DNA of 64,000 bases, taken from assembly GCA_964585485.1 (NCBI GenBank), contig CAZPDS010000003.1:22548-86547 (forward strand), in the 5' to 3' direction. Position 1 is the first letter of the stretch. Every line of letters starts with the position of its first letter. Under the pieces are notes generated by a model. That model saw only the letters and a list, made by a program, of their open reading frames with translations. It did not search any database and was not told the origin of the DNA. This document shows, piece after piece, positions 9,327-18,719 of the stretch. The translations under genes were made by a program, and so were the position numbers. The stretch comes from CALGYY01 sp964585485 (GTDB lineage Bacteria; Bacteroidota; Bacteroidia; Bacteroidales; CAIWKO01).

Positions 9327-10217
9327 ATGAAAAACAAGCTAACGCAATGGCTAATTCTGCTTGTTTTAGTCCTGACCTGGGGCAGTTCTTTTATTCTGAT
9401 GAAGAAAGGGCTGCTTGTATTTCCACCGCTCCAGATGGGCGCCCTACGGATCGTGCTGACCTTTCTTTTTCTGCTGCCTTTTATGGTTTTAAGGATCCGC
9501 AAAATCAAACGCCGGCAATGGGGATTATTTTTCCTGTCCGGGTTGCTGGGCTCCGGAATACCGGCCATGCTCTTCGCCTATGCACAGAGCGGGATTGACA
9601 GCTCCCTGTCCGGCATCCTCAACTCCCTGACTCCGCTTTTCACCCTGCTGGTCGGCTTACTGTTTTTCCGATTTCGGGCGCGTTGGTTTCAGATAACCGG
9701 CGTTTTCATTGGGTTGGCGGGCGCCTGTGGATTGGTGGCCCTAAGTGGCGGAGGCGACATCAGCTGGAATTTTAGTTATGCTTCCTTCATCATTTTGGCC
9801 ACCATCCTCTACGCTATTAACATAAATATCGTAAAGACATACTTTACGGAAACCGATCCGATCAGTATCACGACATACACCATTGGCGCTATAGGCCTCC
9901 CGGCACTGTTGTACCTGCTTGGGTGCACCAATTTTATTACCCTCATGCAAGAGACCGAAGGCGCGTGGCGGGCCTTTTCCATGATCGCCATCCTGAGTGT
10001 AGCCGGAACCGGGGTTGCTGGCATATTATACAATTACCTGATCAAGATTTCAAATGTCATCTTTGCTTCCTCGGTTACGTATATGATACCCATCGTGGCC
10101 GTTTTCTGGGGGCTGGGCGATGGCGAGCATTTCAGCGCGTACAGCATCATTTGGATTCTTCTGGTGATGGCGGGCGTGTTTTTGGTGAACAATCCTTTGG
10201 CAAAAAAAAATAAGTAA
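9327..10217 (+). CDS. EamA/DMT-family transporter
   Basis: 296 aa made almost entirely of hydrophobic helices (about ten), in the two-repeat arrangement of the drug/metabolite transporter (EamA) superfamily. The first repeat starts with the typical WGSSFILMKKGL block and a later segment has the GLAGACGLV glycine pattern. The family exports amino acids, nucleotides or drugs; no substrate can be assigned. The start codon directly follows the yidC hairpin and I see no clear promoter of its own, so expression may depend on read-through from yidC. Confidence 0.85.
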   Translation: MKNKLTQWLILLVLVLTWGSSFILMKKGLLVFPPLQMGALRIVLTFLFLLPFMVLRIRKIKRRQWGLFFLSGLLGSGIPAMLFAYAQSGIDSSLSGILNSLTPLFTLLVGLLFFRFRARWFQITGVFIGLAGACGLVALSGGGDISWNFSYASFIILATILYAININIVKTYFTETDPISITTYTIGAIGLPALLYLLGCTNFITLMQETEGAWRAFSMIAILSVAGTGVAGILYNYLIKISNVIFASSVTYMIPIVAVFWGLGDGEHFSAYSIIWILLVMAGVFLVNNPLAKKNK

Positions 10218-10300
10218 ACACGGGTGTTTGGGCGACTAAGCGCGGAAAGAAATTCTAGCGAACTGAGAACCATCGCGAAAGCACAAACTTTTCCGACCGC

Positions 10301-10333
10301 TTTGGTTATTAATAATAGAAAGTCTATATTTGC
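10301..10333 (+). promoter_or_regulatory. secDF promoter (TTTG ... TATATTTGC)
   Basis: TTTG at 10301-10304 and TATATTTG at 10325-10332, 20 bases apart: a good match to the Bacteroidota sigma-70 consensus. It lies 42 bases before the secDF ATG. Confidence 0.7.
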
Positions 10334-10374
10334 ACCCTCAATTTTGAACGGAAGAATTATAAACGATTAAGAAT

Positions 10375-13300
10375 ATGCAAAGTAAAGGAGCAATTAAGTT
10401 TTTGGCTATCGCCCTCGCGCTCGTATGCCTTTTTCAGCTGTCATTCACTTTTTTCACCCGCTCGGTGGAAAAGGATGCGGTGGAATATGCCGAAAATAGC
10501 GATGCTGCTATAGTAGCGAAGAATCTGGCGCAGGGAAATGCCGCCATGGAAAATTTCCTGTTCGACTCGATTAAGGCCCGTAAGGAGCAGTATTATCTTG
10601 ACTCCATGTCGAATGAAGTGATTTACAATTTCGCATGGATTCGTAAATACACATATAAGGATTGCAAGAGCAAGGAACTGAACCTTGGTCTTGACCTCAA
10701 GGGCGGTATGAACGTGACCATGGAAATTTCCCTTCCGGAAATTATCATTGCCCTTTCGGGGAATAATGAGAACGCCAATTTCCGTCAGGCGATCGCCAAG
10801 GCTCGTGAGATGCAGAAAAGCAGCGATCAGGACTTTATCGTGCTCTTCGAAAAATCATGGAACGAAATTACCAACAACGGAAGTTTAGCCTCGATTTTTA
10901 TCGTGGGGATGAAAGACCGCATCACCTTTAACGCCACCAATGAAGAGGTTTTAAAAGTAGTTCGCGAAGAAGCGGAAGGCGCCATCGACCGCACCTTTAA
11001 TATTCTGCGTTCACGTATCGACCGTTTTGGGGTTACCCAGCCCAACATCCAGAAGCTCTCTACTACAGGGCGCATCCTGGTAGAGCTCCCGGGTATCAAG
11101 GAACCTGAACGCGTTCGTAAACTCCTCCAGGGTACGGCTCAGCTTGAATTCTGGGAAACCTACGAATACAAAGACGCTTATCAGTACCTCGATAAAGCCG
11201 ATAAGTTGCTGCTGAACAAATTTGCCGCAGGAGATACCGCCACCAGCGATTCTGCCGCTGTTGCCACGGCCGACAGCACGACGGCCAAGGACACCACAAA
11301 AACAGTAGCCGAAACCAAAAAACCCGACTCCGCTAAACCTGCGGCGCAGGGTCAGCAAACCGCTGAGCAGTACGCCAAGGAACATCCCTTGTATGCGCTG
11401 CTGAGTCCGGCAATTGTGCAAGATGAAAAAGGCTCGTATTTCCCCAACCCCGGACCGGTGGTGGGATATTGCAAAATTATTGACACCGCCGCCGTTGGCG
11501 ATATGCTTCGCCGCCCGGATGTGAAAGGCATTTTCCCAAGAAATATGAAACTGGCCTGGACCGCCAAGCCGTCCGATGAAAACAACTCGGTGGTTCAACT
11601 GGTTGCCCTTAAAGCCTCCCGCGAAGGAAAAGCCTCTTTAGGTGGAGACGTTGTGATTGATGCCCGTCAGGACTTTGGTCAGAACAACTCCAATGAAATC
11701 AGCATGACCATGAACTCGGAAGGGGCCCAAATCTGGAAAAACCTTACCGCCAGCAACATCGGGAACTGCATCGCCATCGTGCTCGACAATTACGTATACT
11801 CGTTTCCACGGGTTAATACAGAAATCCCGAATGGACGATCCTCCATTACCGGCGACTTCACCCTGGAAGAAGCAAAAGACCTGGCCAACATCCTGAAAGC
11901 CGGTAAACTTCCGGCACCGGCACGTATCGTTGAAGAAGCGGTTGTAGGACCTTCGCTGGGTCAGGAAGCCATTACCTCCGGGATGTATTCCTTCATCATC
12001 GCTTTTGTTTTCATCATGCTTTACATGATTCTGTATTACAACAAAGCCGGCCTGGTCGCTAACCTCGCGTTGCTCACCAACGTATTCTTCCTGTTTGGTA
12101 TCCTTGCCTCCCTCGGCGCTGTGTTAACACTCCCCGGTATTGCCGGTATCGTGCTCACCATGGGTATGGCTGTTGACGCCAACGTTATTATTTATGAGCG
12201 TATCCGCGAAGAAATCCGCGCCGGAAAGGCAGGGCGTCTTGCCATGTCCGACGGTTATAAACACGCCTACTCCGCTATCATCGACAGTAACGTTACCACT
12301 ATTATTGCCGGTATCGTGTTGTACGTTTTCGGATCCGGCCCGGTACAAGGTTTTGCCACCACCCTGGTCATTGGTATTCTTACTACCATGTTCTCGGCCA
12401 TCTTCATTTCCCGCCTGATCTTCGAATTTGCACTCAACCGGAACTGGCACGTGAACTACTGGAATTCTTTTACCAAAAACCTGTTTACCAACACAAAGAT
12501 TAACTTCGTGGGCTTCCGCCCGAAGATGTACCTCTTTTCCGGCATTGTGCTGCTGATCGGGATCACTTCCATTAGCATCCGTAATTTTAGTGCTGGTGTT
12601 GACTTTGCAGGGGGTCGTACCTACGTCGTGCGCTTCGACAAAGACATCCAAACCGGAGATGTTCGTAGTGCCTTAAAGGCAGAGTTTGGTGAAGATATGG
12701 AGGTAAAAGCTTACGGCCCTGAAAGCCAGGTTAAGATTACCACCAAGTACATGGTAAATGACGACAGCCCTGCGACAGACTCTATCATTGAAGCCAAAAT
12801 CTATAACGGATTGAAAGGCCTCTATTCCAGTCCTCTCTCCTACAATGATTTTTCGGAGACAAAGGATGGAAAGGAAATCGGAAAGCTCAGCTCACAGAAA
12901 GTAGGACCGACCATCGCCGACGACATACGCATCGCAGCCATTTGGGCGATTTCCATCGCACTGCTGCTCATCTTTGTCTACGTGGCCATCCGCTTTAAAA
13001 AATGGCAGTGGGGTTTGGGCGGCGTTATCGCGCTGATTCACGACTCCATCATTGTGCTGTCCCTCTATTCACTCTTTTACGGAGTGGTTCCCTGGAGCAT
13101 GGAAATTGACCAGCAAACCATCGCGGTGCTGCTAACGCTCATCGGTTTCTCCATCAACGACACGGTTATCATTTTCGACCGTATCCGTGAATACCAGACC
13201 TTATACCCCAAACGCGAACTGGGCATGAATATCAACTCGGCCATCAACAGCACCCTGGGGCGTACCATCAATACCTCGGGTACTGTAGCCGTTTCGCTGA

Positions 13301-13482
13301 TTGCCATGTTCCTCTTTGGCGGTGAAATCATCCGCGGTATGACCTTCTCACTGCTGGTGGGGGTACTTATCGGTACCTATTCATCCATTGGCATTGCCAC
13401 CCCGGTCGCCTACGATTTCATCCGAATGACCAACAAACGGAAAGAACGCAAGCAAGCCGCCAGGCTGGCATCAGCAAAATAA
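10375..13482 (+). CDS. secDF: Protein translocase subunit SecDF (fused SecD and SecF)
   Basis: 1035 aa. The SecD half begins with one membrane helix and the LGLDLKGGMNV motif. It carries the periplasmic P1 region and an Ala/Thr/Lys-rich low-complexity linker at about residues 285-325, then six helices with the GIAGIVLTMGMAVDANVII block. The SecF half starts near residue 700, with FSAGVDFAGGRTY and a second six-helix set ending in a basic tail. SecDF uses the proton gradient to pull Sec-exported chains out of the channel. A single fused gene is usual for Bacteroidota. Own promoter and a strong terminator on either side, so it is monocistronic. Confidence 0.97.
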   Translation: MQSKGAIKFLAIALALVCLFQLSFTFFTRSVEKDAVEYAENSDAAIVAKNLAQGNAAMENFLFDSIKARKEQYYLDSMSNEVIYNFAWIRKYTYKDCKSKELNLGLDLKGGMNVTMEISLPEIIIALSGNNENANFRQAIAKAREMQKSSDQDFIVLFEKSWNEITNNGSLASIFIVGMKDRITFNATNEEVLKVVREEAEGAIDRTFNILRSRIDRFGVTQPNIQKLSTTGRILVELPGIKEPERVRKLLQGTAQLEFWETYEYKDAYQYLDKADKLLLNKFAAGDTATSDSAAVATADSTTAKDTTKTVAETKKPDSAKPAAQGQQTAEQYAKEHPLYALLSPAIVQDEKGSYFPNPGPVVGYCKIIDTAAVGDMLRRPDVKGIFPRNMKLAWTAKPSDENNSVVQLVALKASREGKASLGGDVVIDARQDFGQNNSNEISMTMNSEGAQIWKNLTASNIGNCIAIVLDNYVYSFPRVNTEIPNGRSSITGDFTLEEAKDLANILKAGKLPAPARIVEEAVVGPSLGQEAITSGMYSFIIAFVFIMLYMILYYNKAGLVANLALLTNVFFLFGILASLGAVLTLPGIAGIVLTMGMAVDANVIIYERIREEIRAGKAGRLAMSDGYKHAYSAIIDSNVTTIIAGIVLYVFGSGPVQGFATTLVIGILTTMFSAIFISRLIFEFALNRNWHVNYWNSFTKNLFTNTKINFVGFRPKMYLFSGIVLLIGITSISIRNFSAGVDFAGGRTYVVRFDKDIQTGDVRSALKAEFGEDMEVKAYGPESQVKITTKYMVNDDSPATDSIIEAKIYNGLKGLYSSPLSYNDFSETKDGKEIGKLSSQKVGPTIADDIRIAAIWAISIALLLIFVYVAIRFKKWQWGLGGVIALIHDSIIVLSLYSLFYGVVPWSMEIDQQTIAVLLTLIGFSINDTVIIFDRIREYQTLYPKRELGMNINSAINSTLGRTINTSGTVAVSLIAMFLFGGEIIRGMTFSLLVGVLIGTYSSIGIATPVAYDFIRMTNKRKERKQAARLASAK

Positions 13483-13516
13483 AAAAAAGGCTGCCGTATC
13501 CGGCAGCCTTTTTTTT
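13481..13516 (+). terminator. Rho-independent terminator of secDF
   Basis: 8-bp GC-rich stem (13489-13496 with 13501-13508) with a TATC loop, preceded by eight A and followed by eight T. Confidence 0.9.
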
Positions 13517-13553
13517 AAGTAGTTTTACGGAGCCGCACCGGTTCTATACGAAA

Positions 13554-13582
13554 TAATCCATGTAACTTTTTTGCATGGATTA
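13554..13582. repeat. 9-bp inverted repeat upstream of the PorE-like gene
   Basis: TAATCCATG (13554-13562) and CATGGATTA (13574-13582) are perfect inverted arms around an 11-base T-rich spacer. It lies between the secDF terminator and the next promoter region. There is no T-run after it, so it looks more like an operator or RNA hairpin than a terminator. Confidence 0.5.
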
Positions 13583-13680
13583 CGTTAAACGTTCGGTTTT
13601 TTTTTATTCACTGAGGTGCATTAAATAAATTGTATTAATTTAGCACCTTTCGAGAATGGGGTTTAATTAATCATGAAAAT

Positions 13681-16191
13681 ATGAAACTTTTCACTACATT
13701 TTTTGCCGCTTTAGCCTTGACGCTATGCATTTCCGTGAATGAAGTGCAGGCGCAGAAGAACTTTGGCCAGGAAGCTGACAAAGCTTTTGACATTCAGCAG
13801 TATTCCGTCGCCATCGACCTTTACAAACAGGCCTACAACAAGGTTAAAAAGAACAAAGCCGAGAAAGCACGGATTTTATATCGCCTTGCCGAATGTTATC
13901 GGTTGACCAACAATGCCAAACAAGCAATTAGTTGGTATCAGCGTGTTACCAAAAGTGGATATCCTGAACCCACGGCCTACCTATACCTGGCCGACGCCCT
14001 TAAAGCGGATGACCAGTTCGCTGAAGCGGCCATTCAGTACAATGAATACGCAAAACAGAAACCGGAAGACCCGCGCGGAAAGTTTGGCGCAGAAAGTTGC
14101 GAACTTGCCCAAAAATGGGTAGATGAACCTACGCGCTATGTAGTTGAAAACGTAAAAAAATTCAATTCCAAAAATTCGGATTTCAGTCCCTACTGGGCTG
14201 ACAAAAATTACAAAGCCATCCTCTTCACCTCTACCCGTGAAGGTTCCACTGGAAATGCATCCGACGGATGGACGGGACAGAGTTTTTCTGACCTCTACAT
14301 CACCACCCAGGATAAAAAAGGCGCCTGGTCAGAACCCCTGCCGGCCGACGAAAACATCAACACCGAAGTAAACGAAGGCAATCCATGGGTGAACAAAAAA
14401 GCCAACGTGATGTACTTCACCCGCTGTCCGGTGGTGAAAAAACAAAAACTCGGCTGCCAAATTTACTATAGCAAAAAACAAGGCCGGGGCTGGGCTCCTG
14501 CCGACACCCTTCAACTGGCTCCGGATTTAAGCTACGCGGTAGGACATCCGACCCTGGATGATGACGAAATGGTCATTTACTTCTCCTCCGACATGCCCGG
14601 CGGATATGGTGGCAAAGACATCTGGATGGCCACCCGTTCCAAGAAAAACAAACCTTTCGAAAAGCCCGTCAATCTAGGTGCTGGCATTAACACCGAATCG
14701 GATGAAATGTTCCCCTTCCTCCGCGACGACGGATCGCTTTACTACTCCTCCAATTCACTCAGCCTTCTGGGCATGGGGGGTCTGGATATCTACAAAGTCA
14801 CCAAAGAAGGCGATAAGTGGGGAAAACCCGTGAACCTGCAATCACCGCTCAATTCAACCGGCGATGATTTTGGAATTATCTTTAAAGGCAATAAAGAAGA
14901 AGGTTACCTGACCTCCAGCCGAAAAGGCGGTCGCGGAGGTGACGATCTGTACTCCTTCTACCTGCCCCCCCTGGTGTTCACCCTGCAGGGCAATGTTCGC
15001 GACGACAGTACCCGCCAGCTAATTGCCGGTGCGCATGTCACCCTCGAGGGTTCCGATGGTACCGTTGTGGAAGATTCAACCGATGCTACCGGTATGTACC
15101 AATTTGGAAAAACACAGATTATGGAGAATACCTCCTACACGCTGACCGTTTCCAAAAACAAATATTTTGCTTCCAAAGGCCGCGAAACCACGGTGGGTTT
15201 GCTTAAATCCAAAGACCTGGTTCACGATTTCACCCTCGTGCCCATTCCGCCCGTTCCCGTGGTGCTTCCGGATGTATTGTATGTCGTAGGTAAATGGGAT
15301 CTCACGCCCCAGGCCATCGACTCACTGAACTGGCTGGTTAACGTCCTCAAGGAAAATGACCGTTGGGTGATTGAGCTTTCCTCACACACCGACATCCGCC
15401 CGATAAAAATCACCAACGACACCCTGTCGAAGAATCGTGCGATTTCGGCCTACAAATACCTCGTATCACAAGGCATCCACGCCGAACGTATTAAACCCGC
15501 CGGCTACGCCGCCAACCGTCCCCGCGTTCTCGACCGCGACAAATCCGTGATCCTGGATCCCGTGAAATACAAAGCCTGTAAAGATCCCATCAACTTCACC
15601 AAAGGAACCAAACTTACGCCTGATTTCATTAAAGGATTAAAGTCCGTTTGTGAGAAAGAAGCTGCCCACCAGTTGAATCGTCGTACCGAGTTCGTGGTAC
15701 TTAGTGAAGACTTTGTTCCTTCAGCCTCAAATGACACCGCCGCCAACATTGTAGTGGAAGTAAACCCGATGGATAATGTGGTGACTGTATTCCCCGGCGC
15801 CAGCGGAAGCTTTGAAGCACGTTGTATTGTGAACACCATTTCCATGGATTTCAAATACGACCCCAGCGAAGAAAAAATGTCAATTGCTGCTGAAAAAGTC
15901 CTCGCGTTGATGAAAGAATACAAGATTACCATCAGCGATTTTAAGGATAAAGACAAGGCCTTAAACGAAGACGGCAGCATCAAAGAAAACATGGTGGTCA
16001 ACATCAAGAAAATGATCATTGGAAAGAAAGTGCTCAACAATGTAGAAGCCATTGTTGTGAAGGGCCTGACTCCGCCTGTGCTCATGGGCTCCAACACCCT
16101 GACCAAATTCGGTGAGTTCACCCTTGATGAAGAAAAGAAACAGTTGATCTTCGACGACCCCAATGCTCCGGCTCCGGCTCCGGAAAAGTAG
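13681..16191 (+). CDS. PorE-like OmpA family protein with TPR, WD40-like propeller, and C-terminal retropepsin-like domain
   Basis: 836 aa with a signal peptide (about residues 1-24). Domain order: TPR repeats (about 30-140), a WD40/PD40-like beta-propeller (about 165-420, repeats such as YFSSDMPGGYGGKDIWMA), a carboxypeptidase regulatory-like beta domain (about 435-510), and an OmpA C-terminal peptidoglycan-binding domain (about 535-675, with SSHTDIRP and RRTEFVV). This is the architecture of PorE, the peptidoglycan-linked T9SS component, and of its many paralogues. Unusually, residues about 704-828 form a further domain resembling bacterial gag-type aspartic proteases: it ends in a block like the family's 'LLLGQ..L..FGK..ID' (here PVLMGSNTLTKFGEFTLD), but the catalytic DTG is replaced by Asp727-Pro-Ser. 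It is therefore probably inactive. A proline/alanine tail ends the protein. Confidence 0.8.
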   Translation: MKLFTTFFAALALTLCISVNEVQAQKNFGQEADKAFDIQQYSVAIDLYKQAYNKVKKNKAEKARILYRLAECYRLTNNAKQAISWYQRVTKSGYPEPTAYLYLADALKADDQFAEAAIQYNEYAKQKPEDPRGKFGAESCELAQKWVDEPTRYVVENVKKFNSKNSDFSPYWADKNYKAILFTSTREGSTGNASDGWTGQSFSDLYITTQDKKGAWSEPLPADENINTEVNEGNPWVNKKANVMYFTRCPVVKKQKLGCQIYYSKKQGRGWAPADTLQLAPDLSYAVGHPTLDDDEMVIYFSSDMPGGYGGKDIWMATRSKKNKPFEKPVNLGAGINTESDEMFPFLRDDGSLYYSSNSLSLLGMGGLDIYKVTKEGDKWGKPVNLQSPLNSTGDDFGIIFKGNKEEGYLTSSRKGGRGGDDLYSFYLPPLVFTLQGNVRDDSTRQLIAGAHVTLEGSDGTVVEDSTDATGMYQFGKTQIMENTSYTLTVSKNKYFASKGRETTVGLLKSKDLVHDFTLVPIPPVPVVLPDVLYVVGKWDLTPQAIDSLNWLVNVLKENDRWVIELSSHTDIRPIKITNDTLSKNRAISAYKYLVSQGIHAERIKPAGYAANRPRVLDRDKSVILDPVKYKACKDPINFTKGTKLTPDFIKGLKSVCEKEAAHQLNRRTEFVVLSEDFVPSASNDTAANIVVEVNPMDNVVTVFPGASGSFEARCIVNTISMDFKYDPSEEKMSIAAEKVLALMKEYKITISDFKDKDKALNEDGSIKENMVVNIKKMIIGKKVLNNVEAIVVKGLTPPVLMGSNTLTKFGEFTLDEEKKQLIFDDPNAPAPAPEK

Positions 16192-16207
16192 CTTGGCTCA
16201 GTAATAT

Positions 16208-16244
16208 CAAAAGCGTCCCGGAAAGATCCGGGATGCTTTTTTTT
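16208..16244 (+). terminator. Rho-independent terminator after the PorE-like gene
   Basis: Stem of about 13 bp (AAAGCGTCCCGGA with TCCGGGATGCTTT, one G-T pair) with an AAGA loop and eight T. It lies 19 bases before the purM start, so purM must have its own promoter around TATCTTAC (16246-16253). Confidence 0.85.
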
Positions 16245-16262
16245 GTATCTTACGTTCAAATT

Positions 16263-16935
16263 ATGAGCAACGATAACTACATGAAACGCGGCGTGTCGTC
16301 CTCCAAAGAGGATGTACACAAAGCCATCCGCAATATTGATAAGGGCATTGCCCCGAAGGCGTTCTGCAAAATCATGCCCGACAGTAGCGGCGACCCGGAA
16401 TACTGCACGCTGATGCACGCCGATGGCGCCGGAACCAAATCGTCACTGGCCTATATCTACTGGAAAGAAACCGGCGATATTAGTGTCTGGCGAGGAATTG
16501 CAGAAGACGCTGTGGTCATGAACCTGGATGACCTGATTTGCACAGGTGCGGTTGACAACATCCTGCTTTCCTCCACCATCGGACGAAACAAAAACCTCAT
16601 CCCCGGCGAAGTCATCGCGGAAATCATTCAAGGTACGGAGGATTTCCTCGCACGCATGCGCAGCTACGGAATCCGCATTCATTCTGCCGGCGGGGAAACC
16701 GCCGATGTCGGCGACCTGGTCCGTACCATCATCGTGGACTCCACCGTTTGTTGCCGGATGAAACGGAATCAGATCATCACCGTGAGCCCCCGCCACGGCG
16801 ATGTGATTGTTGGCTTTGCTTCCTTTGGCCAGGCAGCCTGGGAAGATCGGTACAACGGCGGTATGGGCAGCAACGGGCTAACCTCGGCACGCCATGATGT
16901 TTTTCATCATCAGTACGCTGAAAAGTACCCTGAAA
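16263..16935 (+). CDS. purM: Phosphoribosylformylglycinamidine cyclo-ligase (AIR synthase), N-terminal part, interrupted by misassembly
   Basis: Start at the ATG at 16263 (MSNDNYMKRGVSSSKEDV), typical for Bacteroidota PurM; an in-frame TTG at 16233 lies in the upstream terminator. The segment contains the AIR-synthase ATP-binding core: HADGAGTKSSL, DDLICTGA and SAGGETADVGD. PurM makes aminoimidazole ribotide from FGAM in purine synthesis. The frame is intact up to HHQYAEKYPE and then hits a 10-N gap; the same residues are encoded again at 17075, from which the gene continues. Joining the two copies gives about 386 aa, the usual length for the family here. Confidence 0.9.
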
Positions 16936-17073
16936 NNNNNNNNNNCGCAGGGGAGGGAATAAAGGTGAAAAAAGATGGGAAATACCAATCCATGCGCATC
17001 GCGAACCTTCACATTCCCTCGCATATCCTGCTGATCCTGTGGTCCTTTGTGGCGATGTTCGCGGTATGGATCC
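16936..17073. other. Assembly gap and 128 bases of foreign sequence inside purM
   Basis: Ten N (16936-16945) and then 128 bases that do not encode PurM. The sequence left of the gap (16904-16935) is repeated at 17074-17105 with one base changed (16913 G, 17083 A; a synonymous Gln codon change). The inserted piece has an open frame with a membrane-helix-like stretch, so it may come from another gene or strain. Confidence 0.85.
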
Positions 17074-17074
17074 T

Positions 17075-17593
17075 CATCATCAATACGCTGAAAAGTACCC
17101 TGAAAGTTACGACCCGTCCGTCCCACACGATCTTTGCTATGCCGGAAACTGCCTGCTGACAGACCCGGTAGAGGGAACCGGCCTGGACGCCGGACGCCTT
17201 GTGCTGTCCCCCACCCGCTCCTATGCCCCCCTGGTTAAAGAAATTCTGAATGCCCAACGCAATGAAATCTCCGGCATGGTGCACCTTACCGGAGGGGCGC
17301 ACAGCAAAATTCTGCACTTCATTGATGACCTGCACGTGATCAAAGATAACTTCTTCCCGCCCCCCCCCTTGTTTCGCCTGATTCAGGAACAGTCGGGCAC
17401 CAGCCCCGAAGAAATGTACCGTGTCTTCAATATGGGACACCGCCTCGAAATCTTTACCCGCGAAAAAGCCGCTCAGCCAATGATCGATCTCGCTGCAAGC
17501 ATGGGAATTGAAGCCCGCATTATTGGCCACGTTGAAACATACCCCGGGAAAAAAATCTCAATGATTACCCCACTCGGAAATTTTTGCTACTGA
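17075..17593 (+). CDS. purM: Phosphoribosylformylglycinamidine cyclo-ligase, C-terminal part
   Basis: Continues purM after the misassembled stretch: it resumes at HHQYAEKYPE (17075) and runs to the stop at 17591-17593. It contains the conserved GMVHLTGGAHSKI block and the MGHRLEI motif of the AIR-synthase C-terminal domain. A run of nine C at about 17360-17368 encodes the NFFPPPP segment; it is in frame here but is a likely place for sequencing slips. prfA starts 16 bases downstream, so purM-prfA-pyrF and the next gene are probably co-transcribed. Confidence 0.9.
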   Translation, partial: HHQYAEKYPESYDPSVPHDLCYAGNCLLTDPVEGTGLDAGRLVLSPTRSYAPLVKEILNAQRNEISGMVHLTGGAHSKILHFIDDLHVIKDNFFPPPPLFRLIQEQSGTSPEEMYRVFNMGHRLEIFTREKAAQPMIDLAASMGIEARIIGHVETYPGKKISMITPLGNFCY

Positions 17594-17609
17594 AAATTAG
17601 ATTGAAAAT

Positions 17610-18701
17610 ATGACGGACCTATTGAAAAAACTGGAAGCCGTGCATCAGCGCTTCCTGGAAACTGAAAAACAGATGAACGAGCCCGATGTAATTTCGGATA
17701 TGAAACGTTACATCCGGCTGAACAAGGATTATAAAGAACTGGAACCCATCATTGCCGCTTATAAGTCGTATAAGCTTACCCTGGAAAATATTGCCTCATC
17801 CAAAACCCTGCTCACGATCGAAAAAGACGAAGAGATGCGGCAAATGGCCAAAGACGAAATTGATCAGCTGTCGGCCGATCAGGAACGAATGGAGGAAGAA
17901 ATACGCCTGATGCTGATTCCCGCCGATCCACAGGATAAAAAGAATGCGATCCTTGAAATTCGCGCCGGCACAGGTGGTGACGAAGCCTCCCTGTTTGCAG
18001 GCGACCTCTTCCGCCTTTACTCGCGCTATTGTGAACGCCGAGGCTGGAAGACAGAACTGGTGGACTTTACCGAAGGCACCATGGGCGGATACAAGGAGAT
18101 TATCCTCAACGTAAATGGTGACGAAGTTTACGGCCAGCTCAAGTACGAATCCGGGGTTCACCGCGTACAGCGTGTTCCCAAAACAGAAACCCAGGGCCGC
18201 ATTCATACCTCCGCAGCCAGTGTTGTGGTACTGCCCGAAGCTGATGAATTCGATGTTGACATCAAAGACTCCGATATCCGAAAAGACACCTACTGCTCCT
18301 CAGGTCCGGGCGGCCAATCGGTGAACACAACCTATTCCGCCGTTCGCCTTACCCATATCCCCTCCGGCATCATTGTTACCTGCCAGGATCAGAAATCCCA
18401 GTTGAAAAATTACGATAAAGCCCTGGGTGTATTGCGCAGTCGCATTTTTGAAGTCGAACATCAAAAATACCTTGACGCCATTTCCAAAAAACGAAAAACC
18501 ATGGTCTCCACCGGCGACCGCTCGGCCAAAATCCGCACGTATAATTTCCCGCAGGGCCGGGTGACCGATCACCGCATCGGACTGTCGCTTTTTAATCTTA
18601 ATAACGTTCTTGACGGCGAAATCCAGGAATTTATCGACGCCCTGCAACTCGCTGAAAACGCCGAACGCCTCAAAGCCGCTGCCGAAGAAGATCAAAACTA
18701 A
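17610..18701 (+). CDS. prfA: Peptide chain release factor 1
   Basis: 363 aa, normal length for RF1. The catalytic GGQ tripeptide that triggers peptidyl-tRNA hydrolysis is at residues 234-236 in SSGPGGQSVN. The N-terminal coiled-coil region and the RIHTSAASV block that precede it are typical. RF1 reads UAA and UAG. Second gene in the purM-prfA-pyrF run, with short spacers on both sides and no visible promoter of its own. Confidence 0.96.
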   Translation: MTDLLKKLEAVHQRFLETEKQMNEPDVISDMKRYIRLNKDYKELEPIIAAYKSYKLTLENIASSKTLLTIEKDEEMRQMAKDEIDQLSADQERMEEEIRLMLIPADPQDKKNAILEIRAGTGGDEASLFAGDLFRLYSRYCERRGWKTELVDFTEGTMGGYKEIILNVNGDEVYGQLKYESGVHRVQRVPKTETQGRIHTSAASVVVLPEADEFDVDIKDSDIRKDTYCSSGPGGQSVNTTYSAVRLTHIPSGIIVTCQDQKSQLKNYDKALGVLRSRIFEVEHQKYLDAISKKRKTMVSTGDRSAKIRTYNFPQGRVTDHRIGLSLFNLNNVLDGEIQEFIDALQLAENAERLKAAAEEDQN

Positions 18702-18719
18702 CCCTCCTAAACCCACGCT

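Noticed and set aside
16947..17159. Possible small membrane protein in the purM insert
   Set aside because: The helix-like open frame depends on a misassembled segment and continues into purM bases; it cannot be a gene at this place.
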